In this document: in pieces, positions 17,701 through 26,544 of the stretch
Numbering within the stretch: position 1 is the stretch's first letter
Layout: each line of letters opens with the position of its first letter
Assembly (NCBI RefSeq): GCF_000783395.1
Contig: NZ_JSFK01000026.1
Coordinates: 93,992 to 157,991 of the forward strand
From: Pseudomonas chlororaphis
GTDB taxonomy: Bacteria; Pseudomonadota; Gammaproteobacteria; Pseudomonadales; Pseudomonadaceae
Length of the DNA stretch: 64,000 nucleotides
Direction of reading: 5' to 3'
The notes under the pieces: generated by a model
Database searches by the model: none
Told to the model about the DNA's origin: nothing
The model's input: the letters and a program-made list of their open reading frames with translations, nothing else
Translations under genes and position numbers: made by a program

Positions 17701-19231
17701 CAAGGCGCAGCAAGACAATTACCTGAATGAAAGCCGTGCAGCGTATATCGATCTGGACGAAGACCCGCAGCATTGGCGCCTGGGGTTGCCGTATCAACAG
17801 CGTGGCAATGCGCTGGTCCTGTCCAAAGGCAACCTGCCTGTTGCGCAAGTGTCCTATGAGTGCCTGATGGAACATGAGGATTCACCCCACTGGAATGCCG
17901 AACGGGTGCTGACCACGCAGTCCGTGCAGCGTTACGTGAGTACCGATGGCGTGCTGCTGGACGACGGCATTGCCGGCTTCGAGGCCTTGGTCGGCCCACT
18001 GGAAGTGGCACAACTGGACAAAACGGCGCTGGACGCTTACAGCGTTCTATCGAATTTCAACGTGCGCTCTGAACTGGCGAAAATCGGTTACACGCCGATG
18101 CCGTTTCTGTTCTGGGTAAATCCCTTGGGCAGCACGGAGCCGGATCTGTGGTCGGCGAATTTCGGCTACGCCGAATATGCACGCCTCGACGGTTTCTACA
18201 AGGTATGCCGTTATCGCGAAACCCTCAGCCATGGCTTCACCCGCGCCAAATACGACGCGTATGCGCTGGCTGTCATCCTGGTGGAATTACCGGATGGCTG
18301 CACCACACACATAAAGTACGACTACCACGCGCTGCAGCCGCTGGAAATCATCGATGCCAACTTGAACACTCATCAGGCGTTGCATGAACCCTCCAGTCAG
18401 CCTCTGGCGACCAGTTTTTATGGCACCGAAAACAATCAGGAAGCGGGCTTCAAGCCGCTGTGCGAATACAAGGTTCCCGAGGACCGGAGCCCGGCGGCAG
18501 CAATTGCCAACCCGGCCGATGCCGTGCAAAAAGCCGCCAGTACCCTGCGCAAAGATCTGTTCAGCTGGATGGGGCAGATAGCCAACGACACCCATGCCGC
18601 CGTGGCATGGATTGCCCAAGATTATCTGCTGCCCTGCGGCCACATCAGGGCCAGCACGCGCCAACGACTTGCCCGGCGCAGTAACGTCTTGACGCCTGAT
18701 GAACAGGTATTGCATGAGACTATCGCTGCGGTGCATCGCGAACCGGTTCACAGCGTCATTCTCAGTGCCGACCGCTACCCCGATGATCCGGTGAAGGCGC
18801 AGATCCAGATCAGCAAAGCCTGCGTCGACGGCTTTGGCCGCCCTCTGCAAACCCAGCAACTGGTCGACCCGGGCAAGGCCTATGCGGTGGACGCCGACGG
18901 CTCGCTGATCGTCGAGGATGGCCAGCTCAAAGTGGTCGATGCCGACCCGCGCTGGCGTATCAGCGAGCGAGTCGAATACAACAACAAAGGTCTGCCGGTT
19001 CGCCAGTTCCGCGCGTTTTTCGCCAATACCCATACCTACGTCAACGATCAGTCCCTGCGCACACTGGGCTATCACGACAAGATTTATTATGACGCGCAGA
19101 ATCGGCAGGTCCGCGTGGTCAATGCCAAGGGCCACTTTTCCCAGGTGTTTTACCATCCTTGGTATCAGGCCAGTCTAGACTTCAACGACACCGCTGAAGC
19201 GTCATCACCAACAAAGGCATTGAGGTCATGA
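14726..19231 (+). CDS. Tc toxin B component (TcaC/TcdB/SpvB-like)
   Basis: This 1501-residue protein is the TcB subunit, which with TccC forms a hollow cocoon that shelters the toxic C-terminus and docks on a TcA pore. The SpvB-like N-terminus (SITTPSIAKS, then SAGRGWDPQFSLSYSS) is followed by FG-GAP/VCBS-like propeller units (DLTGDGRLDW near residue 462, DLSGDGLSSLALIG, DLDGSGAASLIYL) and the Tc middle domains. The ATG at 14726 aligns with the usual start of the family; an in-frame ATG at 14714 would add four residues. Neither has a strong ribosome binding site. It overlaps the first tccC gene by ATGA. No TcA gene lies in the window. Confidence 0.92.
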   Translation: MPDQQELSITTPSIAKSASIATIGKSWGAVGPTGAASFELPIPTSAGRGWDPQFSLSYSSQSGNGSFGLFWHLAGAGQISRGTQKGVPRYTDHDEIVGVDGEVWMPELDEHGELKFREESVYNGVDIGPHRVVRYWPRVESDFALRERWQRQTREADPPVFWLIHGADGSLHLYGKTEAARVADPDTPGRIATWLLCESMNARGEHICFEYKADDQDFDPLHDYRAQRYLRRVCYGNFTASSDLYSWTSDNPAELDWHFHLLFDYGERSTSLTDIPAYDDDPLKPWTVRPDRFSTHGQGFELGTRRLCQQTLLFHHFPEQSTDQPKLVRRLLLEYHPPQNIAQWAYSQISAAHYQAYDANGVVENTPPVEFDYAPFDINKTPHRFLELDIQPGIEDGGFYQCVDLYGEGVPGFLCRYDQSWYYREPRRATKGTDEIGYGPWIALDKIPLADRNRPVQQLLTDLTGDGRLDWVTAQPGISGFRTLTEQRTFADFVPFGKFPPEFFNALSTLGDLSGDGLSSLALIGPNSVRLYANEREQGFAAPEEVRHEPDDDRLPLFSNSPTELVLLGNLLGSDMPELCRIRHDEIRCWPNLGHGRFGKGRKISALPFSYEQFDSSRVRLADLDGSGAASLIYLKSEAFDIYLNRGGNGLEQTPISVPWPAGVRYDRLCQVTFADLQGLGCASLILTVTHMQPQHWRYDFVSAKPYLLTSSNNNMGCSASVVYRSSAQEWLDEKRRLPPLRRFPACHLPFPVAVVKKQQQLDEITGNCLTQIFTWWGGFYDSREREFRGFGLLQQTDSESASDDEGEGFSEPMRVFTWFHTGQSMDRSRDDYFKHDADAVALGNTLFSRHHREDDVDEIIPAHDDDTRYQISRALAGAVTRIETYADADVDAPGIATPYAVEETRYLVREVREQGAYAAAVLLPLMVEKISYQYDGYVDDPLCRKDVVLRYNAYGQSTHSITVSYARRLTETDTPPFDDPDEQQWWYDAHDKAQQDNYLNESRAAYIDLDEDPQHWRLGLPYQQRGNALVLSKGNLPVAQVSYECLMEHEDSPHWNAERVLTTQSVQRYVSTDGVLLDDGIAGFEALVGPLEVAQLDKTALDAYSVLSNFNVRSELAKIGYTPMPFLFWVNPLGSTEPDLWSANFGYAEYARLDGFYKVCRYRETLSHGFTRAKYDAYALAVILVELPDGCTTHIKYDYHALQPLEIIDANLNTHQALHEPSSQPLATSFYGTENNQEAGFKPLCEYKVPEDRSPAAAIANPADAVQKAASTLRKDLFSWMGQIANDTHAAVAWIAQDYLLPCGHIRASTRQRLARRSNVLTPDEQVLHETIAAVHREPVHSVILSADRYPDDPVKAQIQISKACVDGFGRPLQTQQLVDPGKAYAVDADGSLIVEDGQLKVVDADPRWRISERVEYNNKGLPVRQFRAFFANTHTYVNDQSLRTLGYHDKIYYDAQNRQVRVVNAKGHFSQVFYHPWYQASLDFNDTAEASSPTKALRS

Positions 19232-21993
19232 CTGCCAGCGTGCATCGACGTACACCCGCGCTGGCGGTGAGCGATGCGCGTGGTCTGCCGGTACGGCAGA
19301 TCGAGTACTTGCGCAGTGTGGCGGCCGACATCCCTGCCCCCCTGGTAACCCGTCAGCAGCATGACCACGCCGGGCGTCCGGTCGAGCAATGGGACCCGCG
19401 CCTGTCGGCACCTTGCCTGACTACGGTTTACAACCTGAACGGGGCGGTATTGAAGTCCGACAGTGTCGACGCTGGCTGGCGTCTGACTTTGCCGGGACTG
19501 GCCGGTGAGCCTTTGCAGCGCTGGGATCAGCGCGGCAGTTATTGGCAGACGATCTTCGATCAGCAACTGCGGGTGGTCGCCGTCGGAGAGAATGGCAAGC
19601 CCAACGTGGATGTTTTTATCTACGCCGACGCCTCGACCGAGGCGAGGCTCAACCAGCGCGGCCAGTTGCTGGAACAAAAAGATCGTGCCGGCTCACTGCT
19701 CACGGACAGCTTTTCCCTGGCTGGCCAGCCGTTGAGGGAAACCCGCACGTTCCACGACGGTGAGCCATTCACCAGCGAACAGGTGTTCAGCCCGCTCGGC
19801 ACGCTGCTGGAACAGACCGATGCCGGCGGCCATCGGCGCCGCTCGCGCTACGGCCTGGCCGGGCAACGCAAGCAAGCGGAACTGCTGATCAAGGAATCGT
19901 CTGACTGGCAAGCGGTGCTGCTGGATGCGCAATACAACGCCAACGACCAGATCATCGAACAACTGGCCGGCAATCGGGTACGCAGCACGTGGACGTATGA
20001 CCCGGCGGACGGTCGTCTGCACACCCAGTCCAGCCACAAGGACGGCGGCAGTGTCCTGCAAAACCTCGAATACTTCTACGACCGCGTCGGCAATATCACT
20101 CGCATCGCAGACCACGCTTTTCAGCCGCGCTACTTCGCCAATCAGTTGATCGACGGCCACCGCAATTTCGTCTACGACTCACGCTATCGGCTGATCTGCG
20201 CCACCGGCCACGACGACGCGCCGTCACCGGACATTCCCGATCTTGTGCAACAGCCCGATCCGAACAATCGCCTCAATTACACTCAAACCTACCGATACGA
20301 CAGTGGTGGTAACCTGATCGAACTTCATCATGTGCGGGCCGGCAACAACTCCACCCAGCACATGTTCATCGACCCGAAGAGCAATCGCGGGGTGCGCTGG
20401 ACACCCAACGATCCGCCCCCCGCGTTCGACGACCTGTTCGATCCTCACGGCAATCAGCTGACCATACAACCGGGACAACCACTACATTGGAACGCCCGCG
20501 ATGAGCTGGAGCGCGCGATCCTGGTCCAGCGCGAAACTGCCCCCAATGATGCCGAGTACTACCGCTACAGCCAGGGCATTCGTGTGTTCAAACGCCACGA
20601 AACCTTCGCTGCCAACGCCGAACACTTTCATCAGGTGCGCTACCTGCCAGGGCTGGAAATCCGCACCCGCGACAACGGCGAAGAACTGCACGTCATCACT
20701 CTGGGCAATGCCCGCTGCCTGCATTGGGCAGAGAAAAAGCCCAACGGCATCGCCACCGATCAACTGCGCTACAGCCTAGAAGATCACCTCGGCTCCTGCG
20801 TGATGGAACTCGATCAACAGGCACAGCTAATCAGCGAGGAAGGTTACTACCCCTTCGGCGCCACGGCGTGGATGACCGCGCCTTCGGAGACTGAAGTCAG
20901 CTACAAGTTCATCCGTTATTCGGGCAAGGAGATGGATGTCAGTGGCTTGTATTACTACGGCGCGCGGTATTACGCGCCGTGGCTGCAACGCTGGATCAGC
21001 ACCGACGCAGAACAGGCGGATGGTCTGAATCTTTATGCGTTTGTGGGTAACAACCCGATGCGCTTCGTCGATCCTGACGGGAACACGCGAGCGGAAGGTG
21101 TGATCATGTTGTATTCACAGTTCATTTCAGAACTCCATGACAATACCGGACAACTCGGAGGGCAACTGACCAACATTTTTCATCCTGAAGACATCGCACT
21201 TGATCTGCTGACAAATTTCGTCGGCGAAGTGGTGCTAGGGGTTGTGGGTCACGAGGCTGGAGGTGTGGGAGGTCAAGTATTTGATGCCATAGTGCCCGGA
21301 TTGTCTCAGGCACAGTCTTTCGTAAGCGTTTCTGGATTAGTCGGTGGCAACATCGGTGGCGATGCCGGCGGTGCACTCGCTAATCCATATGCGAACAGTA
21401 CCGGGCTGAAATTCGGCCCCCTCATCCCGCAAACCTCGCAGATGTCCGTCAGCGCCATTGACAAGAAACTGGGCATCGAGGACGCCGTCAAGGATATCAA
21501 GTCCTGGAGTGACTTGAAGAGTGAACTTATCCACCCAGGGTTGGACGCGGTTCTCAATCCCTCCTTCATGATGAACAGAGTCATCGGCTCGGTGATCGGA
21601 ATCATTCCCGGTGCCCTTAACATGTTTGCCCGGGCGATTGAGGTCGAGGACATCAGGAACCGGCTCGATCCAGTGAAAATAGAAAAAATCGAGAAAATGC
21701 TCAGCGACTGGAAGGCCGCGGTAGAGCAACGTTCCGCTTGGGCCGAAAACGCATTCGACGCACTCGGTACAGACGTGATTTATCCGGCCAATGTGCTGCC
21801 GAACGTAAACAATTCGACCACCAAGGAAACTCTGGCTCCCATCAACCGTTCAGAATTGCGCTCAATGAACAAGGCAGTGCTAGACAACATTGCCAGGGCT
21901 CAACTCGGAATGGCCTGGTACAAGGAAATGGGCACCACCGACAACCAGTTTCTGCTGAAGCAGGCGCGTACCAACAAGAAAAAGGCCGCCTGA
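19228..21993 (+). CDS. tccC: Tc toxin C component (TccC/Rhs), first copy, with unknown effector tail
   Basis: Residues 1-618 are the conserved TccC/Rhs core with YD-type repeats, ending in the signature YYYGARYYAPWLQRW, then GNNP and the DPDG motif (residues 615-618) of the self-cleaving aspartyl protease. Cleavage soon after this motif would release about 300 residues inside the TcB-TccC cocoon. That tail is glycine-rich and hydrophobic in its first half, has another hydrophobic stretch at about 781-806 and ends in a basic segment (RTNKKKAA). I recognise no known toxin fold in it. The start overlaps the tcB stop by four bases, so the two are translationally coupled. Confidence 0.9.
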   Translation: MTASVHRRTPALAVSDARGLPVRQIEYLRSVAADIPAPLVTRQQHDHAGRPVEQWDPRLSAPCLTTVYNLNGAVLKSDSVDAGWRLTLPGLAGEPLQRWDQRGSYWQTIFDQQLRVVAVGENGKPNVDVFIYADASTEARLNQRGQLLEQKDRAGSLLTDSFSLAGQPLRETRTFHDGEPFTSEQVFSPLGTLLEQTDAGGHRRRSRYGLAGQRKQAELLIKESSDWQAVLLDAQYNANDQIIEQLAGNRVRSTWTYDPADGRLHTQSSHKDGGSVLQNLEYFYDRVGNITRIADHAFQPRYFANQLIDGHRNFVYDSRYRLICATGHDDAPSPDIPDLVQQPDPNNRLNYTQTYRYDSGGNLIELHHVRAGNNSTQHMFIDPKSNRGVRWTPNDPPPAFDDLFDPHGNQLTIQPGQPLHWNARDELERAILVQRETAPNDAEYYRYSQGIRVFKRHETFAANAEHFHQVRYLPGLEIRTRDNGEELHVITLGNARCLHWAEKKPNGIATDQLRYSLEDHLGSCVMELDQQAQLISEEGYYPFGATAWMTAPSETEVSYKFIRYSGKEMDVSGLYYYGARYYAPWLQRWISTDAEQADGLNLYAFVGNNPMRFVDPDGNTRAEGVIMLYSQFISELHDNTGQLGGQLTNIFHPEDIALDLLTNFVGEVVLGVVGHEAGGVGGQVFDAIVPGLSQAQSFVSVSGLVGGNIGGDAGGALANPYANSTGLKFGPLIPQTSQMSVSAIDKKLGIEDAVKDIKSWSDLKSELIHPGLDAVLNPSFMMNRVIGSVIGIIPGALNMFARAIEVEDIRNRLDPVKIEKIEKMLSDWKAAVEQRSAWAENAFDALGTDVIYPANVLPNVNNSTTKETLAPINRSELRSMNKAVLDNIARAQLGMAWYKEMGTTDNQFLLKQARTNKKKAA

Positions 21994-22020
21994 GATGACC
22001 GACTGCGCGGGTGAGCGGGT

Positions 22021-24681
22021 ATGAATCAGTCAGTGCATCGGCATACGCCGACGCTGCACGTTCATGACCCCAGGGGGCTGCCCGTCAGAAACGTCGGCTA
22101 TTTGTGCAAAGTGGCCAGCGCTGATGCTGAATCCCTGATCTCCCGCCAAGGGCACGATGCTGTCGGTCGTTTGACCGAGCAGTGGGATCCGCGCCTGTTC
22201 AGCACCAGCCCCCAGCCCAACCTCGCTCATGTCTACAACCTGTCGGGCCTACCGCTGAGTGTCGACAGTGTCGACGCCGGCTGGCGGCTGAGCCTGCCGG
22301 GAGAGGCCGGACAGGTCGTGGAGCGCTGGGATGCGCGCGGCAACCATTGGCGAATCCTGCACGATGAACAACTGCGAATACTCAGCGAGGCCAGCGCCGA
22401 TCAGAGCAGCTTCGAAACCTTCACCTACGCCGATGCCTCGGCCGACGTCGACTTTAATCTGTGCGGACAGATGACAACGCTCAAGGACCCTGCGGGGACG
22501 CTGAACCTGCAGGGTTTTTCCTTGCTCGGCCAGGTGCTTGTACAGACCCGCACCTTTGACGACAGCGAGGCCCATACCAGTCGCCAGACGTTCGGCCCGC
22601 TGAACCAGCGCCTGACGCACACCGACGCTGGCGGTCATCGCCAGGACTTCCTGTACAGCGTTGTCGGCCAGCTCACGCAGGTTGCTCTGCTGCGCCAGGG
22701 TGAAAACGTCGCAAAACCCATTGTCGCGAGCCTGCAATACAACGCGGCCGGACAGCGCGTCGAACAGCGTGCCAGCAATCAAGTCATCAACCGTTGGCGC
22801 TACGACCCTGCCAACGACTGGCCGATCAACGCCCAGGCCGGCGTTACCGGACAAGCGCTGCTGCAGAATCTCGAATATGCCTACGACCCTGTCGGTAATG
22901 TCCTGCGCATCGACGACCACACCTTTGAACCGGTGTTTTTCGCCAACCGGCGCATCGATGGTCATCGGGCGTTCAGCTATGACTCGCTCTATCGACTGCT
23001 CGCTGCCAGCGGTCATGAAGCCGCGACCGCCACTGACACGCCGGGGCGCCCTGCGCCGAGCGACCCTAATAATCTGCACAACTACACCCAGCATTACCAA
23101 TACGACCGGGCCGGCAACCTCATCGAACTGGTGCATGGCCGCGAGACGACGGGGTACACCCGCCAGATGAAGGTCGCGCCTGCCAGCAATCATGCGCTGC
23201 GCTGGGAGGCCGGCGACCCGCCACCGGATTTCGCCGCCACCTTCGATGCTCATGGCAATCAGATCAAACTTCGCCACGGCCCGGAACTGCTGTGGAACGC
23301 CCGGGACCAACTGCGTCGGGTGACCTTTCTCACGCACAACAACGATCTGCCCGATGATCACGAGAGCTACCTTTATAGTCAGGGCATGCGCGTGTCCAAA
23401 CGTCATGAAACCCATAACCCCGCCGCTTCGCACTTTCATCAGGTGCGCTACCTGCCAGACCTGGAAATCCGCACCCGGGACAACGGCGAAGAACTGCACG
23501 TGATCACCCTGCCCGGCAACGTCCGCTACCTGCATTGGCGCAGCGCACCACCGGCGCAGGTCGAGAACAACCAGATACGCTACAGCCTCGAAGATCACTT
23601 GGGTTCGAGCACCACTGAACTCGATCAGGACGCGCACGTGATCAGTCAGGAAACCTACTATCCCTTCGGTGGCACGGCGATCTGGCTGCCCGCTTCCAGC
23701 AGCGCAGTGGATTACAAGACTGTGCGTTATTCAGGCAAGGAAATGGATGTCAGCGGACTGTATTACTACGGCGCGCGGTATTACGCACCGTGGTTGCAGC
23801 GCTGGTTGAGTGCGGACCCGGCGGGGGATGTGGATGGGCTGAATTTGTATGCGATGGTGGGGAATAACCCGCTGTTGTACATCGACCCGGATGGGCGAGC
23901 GAATAACAAGTTCACGAGTCTCATTGCCAAAATTTCAGGCTTCGCCTCTGAAACGGGTAGATTTGCCGAAGAGTTTGATGATCACCAAAACCCAATGACA
24001 CCAGAGCAAAGACAGAACACTACCTACCGCGAGTATCTGAAAAAAGGACACGGCGCTTGGGCATTTGGCCAAGGCGCAACGTTCGGTGGAATAGCAGGAA
24101 CTGGGATCGCCTACACGATTAACCAATACGTGCCTGAAGTGAGTGTCGAAATTTTAGGGGCAACCCTAGGTCCAGCTATCGGCCTGATTGCAGGAGGTGC
24201 GTTGTCCTATATTCGATACAGATTCTTCAGAAGCGATGTTCGCCTTGCGACCGCCCTGCATTTGGGAAAAGTCCAAGCCGCCACCCAGGCGCTCGCTGAC
24301 ATGTCTCAAGGCAAGGTGCCGGAGAGTGTCGTGAACCAACTGCCAATCATGCACGAAGCCCTTCTGAATAACGTGAAAGAGAAAGTCGGCACCTGGTCAG
24401 TGAAGGATCAATGGGACTTCATGAACGGCCTGACAGCCGATTCGACCACAGACGAATGGATACGAAGGTTCCTGGAAATAGAAAATCGAACTATGGACGT
24501 AGTGATCGCCATCGACGAGGTGTCCCATCAAGCCGAGGGCATAGCGCATGCCGCGAACGAAGCGATTAACCGGGTTACTTCGGGGCTAAATGAAGCGGGA
24601 CCCTCTGCTGCGATCTCATTCGCTTTAAATCCAGTGCGGCGAGATTTGCAGTCCAAAGAAATACAAGAGACATTTGTCTGA
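22021..24681 (+). CDS. tccC: Tc toxin C component (TccC/Rhs), second copy, with a different effector tail
   Basis: The gene begins 28 bases after the first tccC. Residues 1-625 are a second Rhs core, closely similar to the first and in parts near-identical at DNA level (SGKEMDVSGLYYYGARYYAP), ending with DPDG at residues 622-625. The tail (about 260 residues) is unrelated to that of copy one. It has a polar start, a glycine-rich hydrophobic stretch at about 680-735 that could span membranes, and a charged helical C-terminus. The DNA of the tail looks more AT-rich than the core, a common sign of tail exchange. No immunity-like gene follows. The effector activity is unknown. Confidence 0.9.
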   Translation: MNQSVHRHTPTLHVHDPRGLPVRNVGYLCKVASADAESLISRQGHDAVGRLTEQWDPRLFSTSPQPNLAHVYNLSGLPLSVDSVDAGWRLSLPGEAGQVVERWDARGNHWRILHDEQLRILSEASADQSSFETFTYADASADVDFNLCGQMTTLKDPAGTLNLQGFSLLGQVLVQTRTFDDSEAHTSRQTFGPLNQRLTHTDAGGHRQDFLYSVVGQLTQVALLRQGENVAKPIVASLQYNAAGQRVEQRASNQVINRWRYDPANDWPINAQAGVTGQALLQNLEYAYDPVGNVLRIDDHTFEPVFFANRRIDGHRAFSYDSLYRLLAASGHEAATATDTPGRPAPSDPNNLHNYTQHYQYDRAGNLIELVHGRETTGYTRQMKVAPASNHALRWEAGDPPPDFAATFDAHGNQIKLRHGPELLWNARDQLRRVTFLTHNNDLPDDHESYLYSQGMRVSKRHETHNPAASHFHQVRYLPDLEIRTRDNGEELHVITLPGNVRYLHWRSAPPAQVENNQIRYSLEDHLGSSTTELDQDAHVISQETYYPFGGTAIWLPASSSAVDYKTVRYSGKEMDVSGLYYYGARYYAPWLQRWLSADPAGDVDGLNLYAMVGNNPLLYIDPDGRANNKFTSLIAKISGFASETGRFAEEFDDHQNPMTPEQRQNTTYREYLKKGHGAWAFGQGATFGGIAGTGIAYTINQYVPEVSVEILGATLGPAIGLIAGGALSYIRYRFFRSDVRLATALHLGKVQAATQALADMSQGKVPESVVNQLPIMHEALLNNVKEKVGTWSVKDQWDFMNGLTADSTTDEWIRRFLEIENRTMDVVIAIDEVSHQAEGIAHAANEAINRVTSGLNEAGPSAAISFALNPVRRDLQSKEIQETFV

Positions 24682-24783
24682 CACACGGACTCGGCAACTA
24701 CGAATCGGGTACCGGAACAACCGTGGGACGCCGTGCTTGCCCATGCTATCGTGCCCGCCCGAACTGCCATTCGTTTGCCCAGC

Positions 24784-26544
24784 ATGCTGCCGACTTCCCG
24801 TACCCTGCGTCTGTCGTTGTATACCCTGCTGATCATCGCCGGCGCGGCGCTTGCCGCTACGCTTGCGATCCGCCACGCCGAACGTCAGGCGCTGGAGGAA
24901 GACGCCGCCCGCGCCAACCAGCAACTGGCGTTGTACGCCAATTCCCTGCACACCCTGATCGACCGCTACCGCGCGCTGCCCGCCGTGCTGGCGCTGGATC
25001 CGCAATTGCGTTCGGCGCTGGCCGGGCCGGTCGATGCCGACGAACAGGCGGCGCTGAATCTCAAACTGGAAAAGATCAACGGCGCGGCGCAATCCTCGAC
25101 CCTTGAACTGCTCGACCACACGGGCCTCGCCGTGGCGGCAAGCAACTGGCGCCTGCCCAGCAGTTACGTCGGCCACAATTACGGTTTCCGCCCCTACTTC
25201 AGCCAGACCCGCACCCAAGGCACCGGGCGTTTTTACGCGGTGGGCGTGACCAGCGGGATTCCCGGCTACTTCCTCTCCAGCGCGGTGCTGGGTGATCACG
25301 ACGAGTTCCTTGGCGCGATGGTGGTCAAGCTGGAATTCCCCGAACTGGAACGCGAGTGGAGTCAGGGCAATGACACGCTGCTGGTCAGCGATGCCCGCGG
25401 AATCATCTTCATCGCCAACCAGCCCGGCTGGCGTTATCGCGCGCTGCGGCCATTGAACGCCCGCGACATGGATGAGATCAAAGCCACCCGGCAGTACGAC
25501 AAGCAATCGCTGGTGCCCCTGACCCACTTGTCGCTGCGCAGTTTCGATGACAACAGTGACCTGCGCCGTGTCGAAGGCCCCGAGGGTACAGCGGATTATC
25601 TGTGGGAATCACTGCCCCTGAGCGCCGAAGGCTGGACTCTGCATCTGCTGCGTCATCCGCAAGTGGCGTTCGAAGACCTGCGCAACGCCGGGCTGGCCGC
25701 CGCCGGCGTGTGGCTGGCGCTGGTGTTTCTGTTGCTGTTCCTCAATCAGCGCTGGCGGCTGTCGAAAGTCCGCCAGCGCAACCGCGAAGAACTGGAGCAA
25801 CTGGTCGAGGAACGCACCCGCGATCTGCGCACAGCGCAGGACGGCCTGGTGCAGTCGGCGAAACTCGCCGCGCTCGGTCAGATGTCCGCCGCGCTGGCCC
25901 ATGAAATCAATCAGCCGCTGACCGCCCAGCGCATGCAACTGGCGACCCTGCGCCTGCTGCTCGAGCATGGCCGCGTCGACGATGCTTATAAAGCGTTGAA
26001 ACCGGTCGACGAAATGCTCACCCGCATGGCCGCCCTCACCGGCCACCTGAAAACCTTCGCGCGCAAAAGCCCCAGCGGCTTGCGCGAGCGGCTGGATCTG
26101 GCAACGGTGGTCGATCAGGCGTTGCAGTTGCTCGATGCACGGCTGCGCGACGAACAGGTCAGTCTGGTGCTGCACCTAACGCGTCCGGCGTGGGTGCGCG
26201 GTGATGCGATTCGTCTCGAACAGGTGTTGATCAACCTGCTGCGCAACGCCCTCGATGCGATGCAGGGCAAAGCGTGCAAGCGCCTGGAAATCCGTCTGGA
26301 AGCCGATGAGCAACTGTGGCGGCTGAGCGTCTGTGACAACGGCGGCGGCATCGCCGAAGATCATTTGGGCCAGGTCTTTGATCCGTTTTTCACCACCAAA
26401 CCGGTGGGCGACGGCCTGGGCCTCGGGCTGGCGGTATCCTTCGCTATCGTGCATGAATCCGGCGGACGTCTGAGCGCCGAAAATGGCGACAGCGGCGCGG
26501 TGTTCAGCCTGACTTTGCCGATCGATCTGGAGGCACACCTCTGA
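24784..26544 (+). CDS. Sensor histidine kinase, DctB/MifS-like
   Basis: The 586-residue inner-membrane kinase has an N-terminal helix (residues 8-28), a periplasmic double-Cache-like sensor containing the NYGFRPYF substrate-pocket motif of DctB proteins, and a second helix near residue 305. A coiled linker and a kinase core follow, with the phospho-acceptor His in ALAHEINQPL and N/G boxes (NLLRNALDAM, DNGGGI, GLGLGLAV). The gene overlaps its response regulator by one base. I chose the ATG at 24784; upstream alternatives have no better ribosome binding site. The likely signal is a C4 or C5 dicarboxylate, since a KgtP-type carrier follows. Confidence 0.85.
   Translation: MLPTSRTLRLSLYTLLIIAGAALAATLAIRHAERQALEEDAARANQQLALYANSLHTLIDRYRALPAVLALDPQLRSALAGPVDADEQAALNLKLEKINGAAQSSTLELLDHTGLAVAASNWRLPSSYVGHNYGFRPYFSQTRTQGTGRFYAVGVTSGIPGYFLSSAVLGDHDEFLGAMVVKLEFPELEREWSQGNDTLLVSDARGIIFIANQPGWRYRALRPLNARDMDEIKATRQYDKQSLVPLTHLSLRSFDDNSDLRRVEGPEGTADYLWESLPLSAEGWTLHLLRHPQVAFEDLRNAGLAAAGVWLALVFLLLFLNQRWRLSKVRQRNREELEQLVEERTRDLRTAQDGLVQSAKLAALGQMSAALAHEINQPLTAQRMQLATLRLLLEHGRVDDAYKALKPVDEMLTRMAALTGHLKTFARKSPSGLRERLDLATVVDQALQLLDARLRDEQVSLVLHLTRPAWVRGDAIRLEQVLINLLRNALDAMQGKACKRLEIRLEADEQLWRLSVCDNGGGIAEDHLGQVFDPFFTTKPVGDGLGLGLAVSFAIVHESGGRLSAENGDSGAVFSLTLPIDLEAHL

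Noticed and set aside
24682..24783. Immunity gene after the second TccC
   Set aside because: Only about 100 bases separate it from the kinase gene and no complete frame with a ribosome binding site is present.
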